Below, piece by piece: positions 9,942 to 17,176 of a DNA stretch of 64,000 nucleotides. The DNA lies in assembly GCF_000723205.1 (NCBI RefSeq), contig NZ_HG315671.1, forward strand, positions 3,230,940 to 3,294,939. The letters run 5' to 3'. The notes beneath the pieces were generated by a model. That model saw only the letters and a program-made list of their open reading frames with translations, had not been told where the DNA came from and did not search any database. The stretch's first letter is position 1. Every line of letters starts with the position of its first letter. The position numbers were made by a program, and so were the translations under genes. The DNA comes from Formosa agariphila KMM 3901 (GTDB lineage Bacteria; Bacteroidota; Bacteroidia; Flavobacteriales; Flavobacteriaceae).

Positions 9942-10535
9942 TTATTTAATTCCTGAAAACACTTCGGGATCCAAACCTTTACCAAATTGACGTAAGCCAT
10001 TCATAGCTTGTTTCATGGTTATAGGAATAAACTCGCAATCTGTAGTTAGCATATAGCGCACCTCACCGGCGTCCATCTTAGGAGCATCAGGAATATAAAT
10101 AGATCGAAAATTTGGTTGACTTTTATCTGTGATAAACGCAATACAATACGCATTGTCTTCTTTCAATAAAATTGGTTCCCAGAATCCTTGATCTTTAAAA
10201 TCATTTTCGTCTATAAATTTATATTTCATCATCTGAAATGATGGAAAATGATAAAACAATGTAGTTTCGAACGTGTTACTCCATTGCTTTAAAAACCCAT
10301 TTACAATTAAGTAACCACTAAAAAAACTGACGAGAGCAATTAAAAAACAACTTACAAAAACAACAGCTGCCGGACCTAATAACGATGTCAGGTTAAACAT
10401 ATGCGTTAATTTATGTCCGAGTGGCATTAGGATACTTAACGCCTTACCAAATAAAATGAACAAAATTAGTATAGGAACAACTACAAATAATGTCCCTGTC
10501 ATGATATATCTAAACAGTAATCTATAACTCTTCAC
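9942..10535 (-). CDS. DUF502-like membrane protein
   Basis: Small inner-membrane protein. Two N-terminal hydrophobic segments (TGTLFVVVPILILFILFG, and a long one around AAVVFVSCFLIALVSFF) are followed by a soluble domain containing YCIAFITD and YIPDAPKMDAGEV, the layout of DUF502 proteins. Function unknown. The frame is open to a TTG at 10577; a GTG at 10535 (giving MKSYRLLFRYIMTG) fits the family's usual short basic N-terminus, and an ATG exists at 10502, so the start is uncertain by about 25 residues. Confidence 0.65.
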   Translation of the reverse strand: MKSYRLLFRYIMTGTLFVVVPILILFILFGKALSILMPLGHKLTHMFNLTSLLGPAAVVFVSCFLIALVSFFSGYLIVNGFLKQWSNTFETTLFYHFPSFQMMKYKFIDENDFKDQGFWEPILLKEDNAYCIAFITDKSQPNFRSIYIPDAPKMDAGEVRYMLTTDCEFIPITMKQAMNGLRQFGKGLDPEVFSGIK

Positions 10536-10791
10536 AGTAACGTATTTTAAAACTATTATGAATTCCGAAGATAGCAATAATAAAAACTTAAAATTTCATC
10601 AGAATCTCATTACACTTAAAACAATTATATATACTATGCAATATCTAGCATAAACTGCCATTTAATTAATGCTTAGCGTATAACAACTCATGCATTCAAC
10701 TAGAAATCAATACTATCAACGTTTTAATCTCATTTTGTATTCCAAAAATTCGTAATTTAAATGCATAATCAATTATAACCTGAAAAATATT

Positions 10792-11328
10792 ATGAAAGTA
10801 TTAAAGAATGTATTTATTTTATTGGTAGTGTGCACCATGTCTTTTGCTGTAAATGGGCAAAGTAAAAAGGATAAAAAAATAATTAAAGAATCTGACGAAG
10901 CTGTAAAAACACTTTTAGAAGTTAACCCTGAATTGAGAGATTTTTTTGATAATTCTGCGGGTTGCGTAATTTTTCCAAATGTTGGTAAAGGTGGATTTAT
11001 TGTTGGTGGAGCTTCCGGAAATGGTGTATTATATCAATACGGACACAAAAAAGGAATGGCTGGTTTAAAAGAACTCAGCGTAGGTATTCAAGCTGGTGGG
11101 CAGGCATTAATTGAAGTTATCTTTTTTGAGCAATTGGAAGATGTTGAAAAATTTAAAGAAGGCAAGTTTGAATTCGATGCAGGTATTTCTGCAGTAGCCC
11201 TAAAAAAAGGGGAAAGCTTAGATGCTAAATATAAAGATGGCGTAGCTGTATTTACACATTCTAAAGCTGGACTAATGGCTGAAGCTTCTGTTGGAGGACA
11301 GAAATTTAGTTACAAAGCATTTAAATAG
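10792..11328 (+). CDS. SYLF/YSC84-domain lipid-binding protein
   Basis: 178-aa exported protein with a signal peptide (MKVLKNVFILLVVCTMSFAVNGQ). The mature part has the SYLF features: an N-terminal helix ending in NSAGCVIFPNVGKGGFIVGG, then GNGVLYQ, and the C-terminal sequence LMAEASVGGQKFSYK. Eukaryotic relatives bind phosphoinositides; bacterial ones are periplasmic and of unclear function. It ends just before a bidirectional terminator shared with the convergent AraC-type gene. Confidence 0.82.
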   Translation: MKVLKNVFILLVVCTMSFAVNGQSKKDKKIIKESDEAVKTLLEVNPELRDFFDNSAGCVIFPNVGKGGFIVGGASGNGVLYQYGHKKGMAGLKELSVGIQAGGQALIEVIFFEQLEDVEKFKEGKFEFDAGISAVALKKGESLDAKYKDGVAVFTHSKAGLMAEASVGGQKFSYKAFK

Positions 11329-11347
11329 TAAAAAAACATTGTTCATA

Positions 11348-11385
11348 AAAAAAGGCTTCGAATGTATACATTCGAAGCCTTTTTT
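11348..11385. terminator. Bidirectional rho-independent terminator
   Basis: Perfect palindrome with arms AAAAAGGCTTCGAATG and its complement around a TATA centre, flanked by A and T tracts. It separates the convergent SYLF gene and the AraC-type gene. Confidence 0.9.
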
Positions 11386-11404
11386 AAATTGGCACTATTT
11401 ATAT

Positions 11405-11959
11405 TTAAGTCCGTTCTTTACGCTTCGCCATAATCTTTTGGAAGCTCGACGGTGTTAATCCTGTTATTTTTTTAAACTGTCCAGACAAATGGGCCACGCT
11501 ACTGTATTGCAATCTGTGAGCAATTTCAGTAAGCGTTAATCTATCGTTGCTTGCCATTAAATCTTTAGCGTAATCTATTTTTTTTAAGATTACAAAATTC
11601 TCGATTGAAGAATAAGTAACCTCAGAAAACACACTAGACAAATAGCTGTACGTATAATTTAGTTTTTTTGAAAGTAAAGTAGATGTATTGTAGGCTTTAT
11701 TTTCGTTAGAATTATATACCATTTCCGAAACAAGATCTTTAATACGCTGTACTAAAACATCTTTTTCATCTTGAATAATTTCTACGCCATAATACGCTAA
11801 ACCCTCAATAAGCGCTTTTTTCTTTTCTTCTTTTAAATCTGAAGCCAATTCAATTTCTCCGATTCCATTTAATTTATACGGAATGTTTAAGGCTTCTAAT
11901 TGCGTCTCTAAAATACGCTTACAAACTATAGGATAATCGAATTTAACGAATACTTTCAT
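11405..11959 (-). CDS. AraC-family transcriptional regulator, short form
   Basis: 184-aa DNA-binding protein. The C-terminal AraC double helix-turn-helix covers about residues 80-180, with ASNDRLTLTEIAHRLQYSS (first recognition region) and HLSGQFKKITGLTPSSFQK (the conserved second HTH). The N-terminal 80 residues are short and lack the usual cupin ligand domain, so an effector, if any, is not evident; this short form is common in Flavobacteriia. It faces the SYLF gene tail to tail and lies 40 bases downstream of the next minus-strand gene, with which it may be cotranscribed. Confidence 0.85.
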   Translation of the reverse strand: MKVFVKFDYPIVCKRILETQLEALNIPYKLNGIGEIELASDLKEEKKKALIEGLAYYGVEIIQDEKDVLVQRIKDLVSEMVYNSNENKAYNTSTLLSKKLNYTYSYLSSVFSEVTYSSIENFVILKKIDYAKDLMASNDRLTLTEIAHRLQYSSVAHLSGQFKKITGLTPSSFQKIMAKRKERT

Positions 11960-11999
11960 AAAACACTTTTAAGTTAATCTCTAGCAAAATACGAATAAC

Positions 12000-12347
12000 T
12001 TAATCATCTTTTAAAATATTCTTATTTTCTGATATGTTAGATTCTGGAATGGCATTAAAAAATTCGGAATCCTCTAGATTTGACGTTGGCCCAAAGCCAG
12101 CTAAGAATGTTCCTTTAGATTCTGAAGAGGTTTCTATAACATATAAAATAGACATGTCCGATGGATTGCTCATACCTTCGTAACGGTGCTCTGCTACAAT
12201 TTTCACAGACTCTGGCTTAAAGGTTTCTTTGGTCTCCAAGTCGACTAGCTTAGCATCTACAACTTGGTAATTTGCAGTATACCCTTTGTCTTGATATTGT
12301 TTTATATAATCGCTTTCGTGCTTGGCAAATTCGTTTGAAATATTCAT
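12000..12347 (-). CDS. Small conserved Bacteroidota protein of unknown function
   Basis: 115 aa, no signal peptide or membrane segment. The core EHRYEGMSNPSDMSILYVIE resembles a small Bacteroidota family that is often labelled phosphoribosylpyrophosphate synthetase in automatic annotation; the protein is far too short for a real PRPP synthetase and has no PRPP-binding loop, so I would not use that name. It sits in a run of small minus-strand genes (12000-12809) that look stress-related. Confidence 0.55.
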   Translation of the reverse strand: MNISNEFAKHESDYIKQYQDKGYTANYQVVDAKLVDLETKETFKPESVKIVAEHRYEGMSNPSDMSILYVIETSSESKGTFLAGFGPTSNLEDSEFFNAIPESNISENKNILKDD

Positions 12348-12444
12348 GATGTTTTATTTTTGTGGTTTATAATTTTATTAAGAAAAAAGGGTGCATTCTT
12401 TAGAACACACCCTATTATATATCTAGAAAGTAATTTTCTTTTTA

Positions 12445-12618
12445 CTAATCTACGGCGTCTTCAACGTCGTCTGCAACATCTTCAATTCCATCTCCAACGT
12501 CGTCTGCGACGTCTTCAATTTTATCACCTGCAGATTTCTGATCTCTACAACTTGTAAAAGTTGATAATGAGGCTGTCATCGCTATAGCGAATACTAAAAT
12601 ATAAGCTGATTTTTTCAT
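12445..12618 (-). CDS. Small acidic lipoprotein, 57 aa
   Basis: Tiny lipoprotein starting at ATG 12618. It has a signal peptide with a lipobox ending FTSC, and a mature part of only about 30 residues consisting of near-repeats IEDVADDVGDG and IEDVADDVEDA, strongly acidic and amphipathic. The frame continues upstream to 12801, but that stretch overlaps the next gene in another frame and does not look like protein. No function known; similar short acidic lipoproteins occur beside stress genes in flavobacteria. Confidence 0.6.
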   Translation of the reverse strand: MKKSAYILVFAIAMTASLSTFTSCRDQKSAGDKIEDVADDVGDGIEDVADDVEDAVD

Positions 12619-12644
12619 TGTTATTGGTTTTTTATGATTAATAA

Positions 12645-12809
12645 TTATTTTATTGGGTTTCTTCCTGTAAATAGAGAAATCACGAATAAAACTAAAAATA
12701 CAAAGAATAATATTTTTGCAATTCCGGCAGCTCCTGCTGCTATTCCACCAAATCCTAAGATTCCGGCGATGATTGCTAAAATTATAAAAGTTACTGTCCA
12801 ACGTAGCAT
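12645..12809 (-). CDS. DUF1328-type small membrane protein
   Basis: 54 aa, starting [19 protein letters not shown], then [18 protein letters not shown] and a second hydrophobic helix ending [10 protein letters not shown]. This is the DUF1328/YtjA layout of two membrane helices joined by a Gly/Ala-rich turn. Its role is unknown; relatives are often induced by envelope stress. It lies 26 bases before the small acidic lipoprotein and may share its transcript. It overlaps a spurious open frame on the plus strand. Confidence 0.72.
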   Translation of the reverse strand: MLRWTVTFIILAIIAGILGFGGIAAGAAGIAKILFFVFLVLFVISLFTGRNPIK

Positions 12810-12945
12810 AATGTTCGGTTTTAAATGGTTAATATTATATAAGAAATAACGCTTTAATTATTTCCTTACTGTAAAGGTATGGGATACATAAAAGACCGTT
12901 TAGCTGTATCAAATCTAAACTTAACCCAAAAAGAATATTGCTATT

Positions 12946-13632
12946 TTACATGGCATCTTCAAGCCCAAGTTCCTCGTCCTGCGCTTCGTTTTCATTACTT
13001 AACAACACGTGAGTAGCTATCGGATACCGATTTAAATGATAATCGTGAGGCTTGTTAAGAAACTCTAAAGCGTGTAATGTATCTAGTTCTGGATTTAACC
13101 AGTCCTGATGATAATTCTGACTTAATATAGCGGGTTGGTATTTAGAAATTGAATTCGATTTTTCTTTTCGATCTTTAGTCGTAATTATTGAAAAGGTAAA
13201 AAAACCGTCCTCTAACTGATTGTAAATTCCTGCAACACAAAAAGGATTGTTTTCGGAATGACTAACTAGAAACGGAGTCACTTCTCCTTCTGTATTACTA
13301 AAATCGATAAAGCCCGTAATTGGAATTAAACATCGTTTAAGATTACTATTTCTTTTAAACTCTAAATGTTTTATTATGGTTTCTTTTCTAATATTTAAAG
13401 TATTGTGTTCGTATTGGTAAGGTTTCCAATCTCCTTCAAAATGATCTGGCAACATACCCCAAATAGCAAATTTTAATTGATTTCTATCTTCCGAAGTTAA
13501 AATAGGCAGTACACTTTCTGAAGTACCATCAATCATTTGTTTAGGTTTATATATATGAGGAAATTTAAATGTTGCAGCTAGTGTATTCTCTATAGACACA
13601 CGATTTGCAATATTTGATATTTTGTAAAACAT
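12946..13632 (-). CDS. SRAP (HMCES/YedK-like) domain protein lacking catalytic Cys2
   Basis: 228-aa protein with the SRAP fold: the DNA-binding loop LNIRKET corresponds to the family's N-A-R-x-E-T, and RCLIPITGFIDF corresponds to RCLVPADGFYEW. SRAP proteins crosslink abasic sites in single-stranded DNA through Cys2, exposed after Met removal. Here residue 2 is Phe (MFYKISN), the Glu of GFYEW is Asp, and the usual HTRMP near the C-terminus is not recognisable (YPIATHV). It therefore cannot form the standard thiazolidine link and is probably a divergent non-catalytic paralogue. No lexA or polymerase neighbour is present. Confidence 0.75.
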   Translation of the reverse strand: MFYKISNIANRVSIENTLAATFKFPHIYKPKQMIDGTSESVLPILTSEDRNQLKFAIWGMLPDHFEGDWKPYQYEHNTLNIRKETIIKHLEFKRNSNLKRCLIPITGFIDFSNTEGEVTPFLVSHSENNPFCVAGIYNQLEDGFFTFSIITTKDRKEKSNSISKYQPAILSQNYHQDWLNPELDTLHALEFLNKPHDYHLNRYPIATHVLLSNENEAQDEELGLEDAM

Positions 13633-13742
13633 AATTGTTCTCTTTTTAAAATTATAAAACGAACAGAAGCGGATTTTTTAATAAAATCACAAATGTTTAT
13701 TAGAGCTTATTAAATCGTTTTTAATTCTCATCCTATTACCTT

Positions 13743-14789
13743 TTATAGCCGTTTTCCATGAGTTGCGGTATCTTCCTTACCGTATTTTTCCTTATAAATT
13801 CTTAGAATAAGCAAAAACAAACTGATAAGTAGAGGTCCAAACACAAGTCCAATAAATCCGAACAGCGGCACACCAATTAACACTCCAAAAAGAGTTATTA
13901 GTGGATGAACATCGTCAAGACGTTTTAAAATAAATAAACGCAATAAATTATCTGTAGAACTTATTACAATTAAACCATAGGCTAATATTCCCCAGGCTTG
14001 AGCTGTCTCTCCACTACTATAGGTTAATATAAAAACGGGTAATGTTCCTAATAATGTTCCTATAAACGGAATCATAGAACCAATAAATACAATAACAGCC
14101 CAGAAAAACGGATCTTGAATATTAAAAATTAAAAATCCTATTAAGGCTACTATACCTTGCGCAAAGGCTACTAATGGAATTCCAATGGCGTTAGATTTTA
14201 CCATGGCCAAACTATCGCGGCCTATAACTCGTAAATTATCATTACTTATAGGAATATAATCTAACATTGCTTTTTGTAGCGCTTTTCTATTACTAAGCAT
14301 GTAATACAACATAAAGTACATTAAAGCAATGGCGATAAATATATTAAATGTGCTTCCTAAAAAATCTGGTACGTTTTCTGAAAGCCAACCAGAAATTGAA
14401 GATGCATCTAATTTAGACGTAAATTCATATCCTATTTTTTGCTCCCAGACTTGCACCTGTTCTTTAATAGATTTCATAAAACCTTCAGACTTAGATAGAG
14501 CATTTTCTACACGACTTCCTAATAGTAATGCCGTTGCAGAAATTGGAATCAATATTCCTATAAAAGACACTATCAATAATACAATGGCGGCTAAAGAAGG
14601 TTTCCAACCTTTAGATTTCACTAAATAACGCATTGGTCTTTGAAGCAATACAAAGAATGTAATTGCCCCTAAAACTCCCGATAAATATGGAATTAATTCA
14701 ACAATAATTATAATTCCAAAAAAACAAATAAGTATCAATACAAATATTTGTCTAATTATACTTGGCGCAATTCTTTTTCGCATATCCAT
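13743..14789 (-). CDS. AI-2E family transporter (UPF0118/PerM-like)
   Basis: 348-aa polytopic inner-membrane protein with about eight hydrophobic segments: paired N-terminal helices, a soluble central loop (about 85-150), then the conserved C-terminal half containing PFFWAVIVFIGSMIPFIGT and GVLIGVPLFGFIGLVFGPL, hallmarks of the family. Members include exporters and Na/H antiporter-like proteins; the substrate cannot be read from sequence. The C-terminus is basic. It is followed upstream by the small DUF7218-like gene, 28 bases away, likely cotranscribed. Confidence 0.85.
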   Translation of the reverse strand: MDMRKRIAPSIIRQIFVLILICFFGIIIIVELIPYLSGVLGAITFFVLLQRPMRYLVKSKGWKPSLAAIVLLIVSFIGILIPISATALLLGSRVENALSKSEGFMKSIKEQVQVWEQKIGYEFTSKLDASSISGWLSENVPDFLGSTFNIFIAIALMYFMLYYMLSNRKALQKAMLDYIPISNDNLRVIGRDSLAMVKSNAIGIPLVAFAQGIVALIGFLIFNIQDPFFWAVIVFIGSMIPFIGTLLGTLPVFILTYSSGETAQAWGILAYGLIVISSTDNLLRLFILKRLDDVHPLITLFGVLIGVPLFGFIGLVFGPLLISLFLLILRIYKEKYGKEDTATHGKRL

Positions 14790-14817
14790 TTTATTATTTT
14801 CCTAGTTTAGTGATGTG

Positions 14818-15057
14818 TTAGCTTCTTAAAGCTTCTATCAATTCTTTTTTAGTCATTTTAGAACGCCCACTAATTTCTAATTCTTTAGCCTGTTCGTACA
14901 ATTCAGATTTGGTTCTTTCTTCATAAGTACTTGCAGATCCACCACGCTTTCCTGCGTTTTCGGTATTTGCAATTCTAGCAGACTTCTCTTTACTGTATCC
15001 TTTATCACGTAAGGCATCATATTGCGCTTCATTCTTAATTCTTGGTCTATCTTCCAT
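14818..15057 (-). CDS. DUF7218-like protein with Rho-N/SAP-type C-terminus
   Basis: 79-aa basic protein. ATG 15057 (MEDRPRIKNEAQYDAL) is preferred over 15084 because it begins the conserved region. The N-terminal half has GYSKEKSARIANTENAGKRGG, typical of small plant-associated and stress-related proteins. The C-terminal 35 residues (ELYEQAKELEISGRSKMTKKELIEALR) match the Rho N-terminal/SAP-like helical motif that binds nucleic acid. Probably a small DNA- or RNA-associated stress protein; target unknown. Confidence 0.68.
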   Translation of the reverse strand: MEDRPRIKNEAQYDALRDKGYSKEKSARIANTENAGKRGGSASTYEERTKSELYEQAKELEISGRSKMTKKELIEALRS

Positions 15058-15321
15058 TACGTTTTGTTTAAAATTATAATTCAAATATCGTGAGATAGCA
15101 TTGAAGTCATTAATTCTAAAACTTTAATTTTTAGCTGAAACACCTTTCCCATTTTATTCTAATAAGAATTAAAAACACGAATATTTAAAACCTTGAAAAA
15201 CACGCTTTAATTTACTAAAACATCAATTAGCGATTGCGTTAAAAATTAAAGTAAAGCAGATCGTTTATCCCTTAAATTTCGAATACTTTTACATCAGTAT
15301 TAATCATTAAAACATAAGATT

Positions 15322-15507
15322 ATGAACCAAGATCAAATGGAAGGAAAATGGAAACAAATAAAAGGTCAATTTAAACAAAAGTACGGTGAACTTACCGACG
15401 ACGACCTAACATACTCTGAAGGACAATTCGACGAAATGGTTGGAAAACTTCAGGAAAAGACAGGAAAAACCAAAGAAGAACTTCAAGACGAAATCAATAA
15501 TTGGTAA
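15322..15507 (+). CDS. CsbD family stress protein
   Basis: 61-aa hydrophilic protein with the family signature MNQDQMEGKWKQIKGQFKQK, then GELTDDDL and GQFDEMVGKLQEKTGKTKEE. CsbD proteins are induced by general stress in many bacteria, but their mechanism is unknown. It is monocistronic, with its own terminator immediately downstream. Confidence 0.9.
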   Translation: MNQDQMEGKWKQIKGQFKQKYGELTDDDLTYSEGQFDEMVGKLQEKTGKTKEELQDEINNW

Positions 15508-15536
15508 AATTTTTGTTAGTTAATTTTTGAAAGGGA

Positions 15537-15571
15537 AGCCTCGCTGAAATAGTATTTCAAGCGGGGCTTTT
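15537..15571 (+). terminator. Rho-independent terminator after csbD-like gene
   Basis: Imperfect stem AGCCTCGCTGAAAT / ATTTCAAGCGGGGCT with a short loop, followed by TTTT. It also lies at the 3' end of the convergent BrkB gene. An 18-base part of its right arm is found inverted at 60146-60163. Confidence 0.78.
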
Positions 15572-15585
15572 AACTTTTAAAACCG

Positions 15586-16503
15586 TTAATTACTTTGTTT
15601 ATCAGATTTTATTCTGGCGTGTTTAGTAGGTGCAATATCTATAGTGTAGTGCTTGGCAAATACCCAGGTAAATTGGGCTCCGAAAAATAAGATTAAGCAA
15701 GAATAAGACACCCAAAGCAATATTAAAACTACAGTTCCTGCTGCACCGTAGGTAGACCCAGGATCTGCTTTTGTAAAATAATAGCCGAGCAAAGACTGAC
15801 CAATGACAAATAATAATGCAGTTAAAAATCCGCCAGACCAAACACTTTTCCATGGTATTTTTGCATTTGGTAAATATTTAAACATTAAAGAAAAAAGTAC
15901 AGATATTATAACTAACGACAAAATTAAATCTATACCATAAGCGGTATACAATACTATATCTGGAAATACTTGCTGTATATAATTATTTAAGATAGAAATA
16001 CTAGTAGATACCATAAGACTCACTAATAATAAAAATCCAACAACAAGAATAAAAGCAAACCCTCGGGCACGACTTATTAAAATGTGTTTAACTGGAGAAC
16101 CTGGAATCATTTCGATATCCCAAACATCGTTTAGTGATATTTGTAATTGATAGAATACTCCTGTGGCACCAAAAAGTAAGGTTCCAATACCTACGATTGT
16201 AGACCATAAATTTCGATCGGAATTCTGAGTTTCAACAATCATGGTTTGTATAGAACTAGCAGCATCACTCCCCAAGGCATCAGATATTTGCTGGGTTAAT
16301 TCTCCTTGCACAATCTCGGTGCCCCAAATAGAACCAATTACATTTATTATAATAACCAAAAGTCCAGGAAGTGATAATATGGCATAATAGGCTATAATAG
16401 CACTTAACCTCCAAGGATCACTTTCTAACCATCTTTTAAATGCTTCATTAATTAAATAAGGGAAATCTTTAAGTTTAAATTTATTTTCAAAATCATGAGC
16501 CAT
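15586..16503 (-). CDS. YihY/BrkB family inner-membrane protein
   Basis: 305-aa polytopic membrane protein with about six helices. Family features: N-terminal AIIAYYAILSLPGLLVIIIN, the central GATGVFYQLQISLNDVWDIE, and GSTYGAAGTVVLILLWVSYS near the last helix. It was once called tRNA-processing ribonuclease BN, which is now considered wrong for this family. The function is unknown, possibly transport. It is convergent with the csbD-like gene. Confidence 0.88.
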   Translation of the reverse strand: MAHDFENKFKLKDFPYLINEAFKRWLESDPWRLSAIIAYYAILSLPGLLVIIINVIGSIWGTEIVQGELTQQISDALGSDAASSIQTMIVETQNSDRNLWSTIVGIGTLLFGATGVFYQLQISLNDVWDIEMIPGSPVKHILISRARGFAFILVVGFLLLVSLMVSTSISILNNYIQQVFPDIVLYTAYGIDLILSLVIISVLFSLMFKYLPNAKIPWKSVWSGGFLTALLFVIGQSLLGYYFTKADPGSTYGAAGTVVLILLWVSYSCLILFFGAQFTWVFAKHYTIDIAPTKHARIKSDKQSN

Positions 16504-16765
16504 ATATAAATCTAATGCTTTAGTATGCTATAATAACAAATATTTCAGAAAAATGTGAACTCTAATGCATCAAAAGAAATCTGAATTAAATTTTAACAAA
16601 ATTTTACGATTTGAGCACATCTAAATTGCATTTAAGTCAAAGCAATTAAATCATATCTTTTACTTTTGTTATATTAAACAATTCGCAACGGCATGGCATA
16701 TATATTTTTTATTTAGTTAGCCTTGTCTGAATTACACATTAAGTTAACCTATAAATTTACAGGAA

Positions 16766-17056
16766 ATGGAACTACAATTTGAATATGTGAACATTCCTAA
16801 AAATAATTATTTTGAATACTTAGCAGAAGAACATTTAAATCCTTTAGCTAAAAAATTCCCAATTGTTATTGAAGCCAAAGTGCTTTTTAAAGTCGAAAAC
16901 ACATCAGTTAATATAGACAATGTTTGTCTAATAAATTTAAAAACAAAAGAGTCGAGCATAGTTGTAGAAGCGCATGAAACATCTATAGAACAAGCTATAC
17001 ACAAAACCTCGAAATCTTTAGAAAACGAATTACAGAATACGTATAAAAATAATTAA
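16766..17056 (+). CDS. HPF/RaiA-family ribosome-associated protein
   Basis: 96-aa protein of the short ribosome hibernation-factor type, about the size of E. coli HPF. The beta-alpha-beta-beta-beta-alpha pattern is visible: FEYVNIPKNNYFEYLAEEHL, then strands AKVLFKV, NVCLINL and SSIVVEAH, then the long helix SIEQAIHKTSKSLENELQ. These proteins occupy the decoding channel of idle ribosomes. The sequence is more acidic and divergent than standard HPF, so an alternative ribosome-binding role is possible. It precedes the PAS kinase by about 120 bases. Confidence 0.7.
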   Translation: MELQFEYVNIPKNNYFEYLAEEHLNPLAKKFPIVIEAKVLFKVENTSVNIDNVCLINLKTKESSIVVEAHETSIEQAIHKTSKSLENELQNTYKNN

Positions 17057-17176
17057 GCTTATACAGTCTATACACGATTTTTTATTACATTGAAGGCTTA
17101 ATAATACCTTTTTAAAGTTTAAGAAATCGCTATAAAGATTTTAAATTTCACCCCATATAGTCAGCAAGAATGAAGT

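Noticed and set aside
12000-12347. Phosphoribosylpyrophosphate synthetase
   Set aside because: The name is attached to similar small proteins by automatic transfer, but 115 aa without a PRPP loop cannot be that enzyme.
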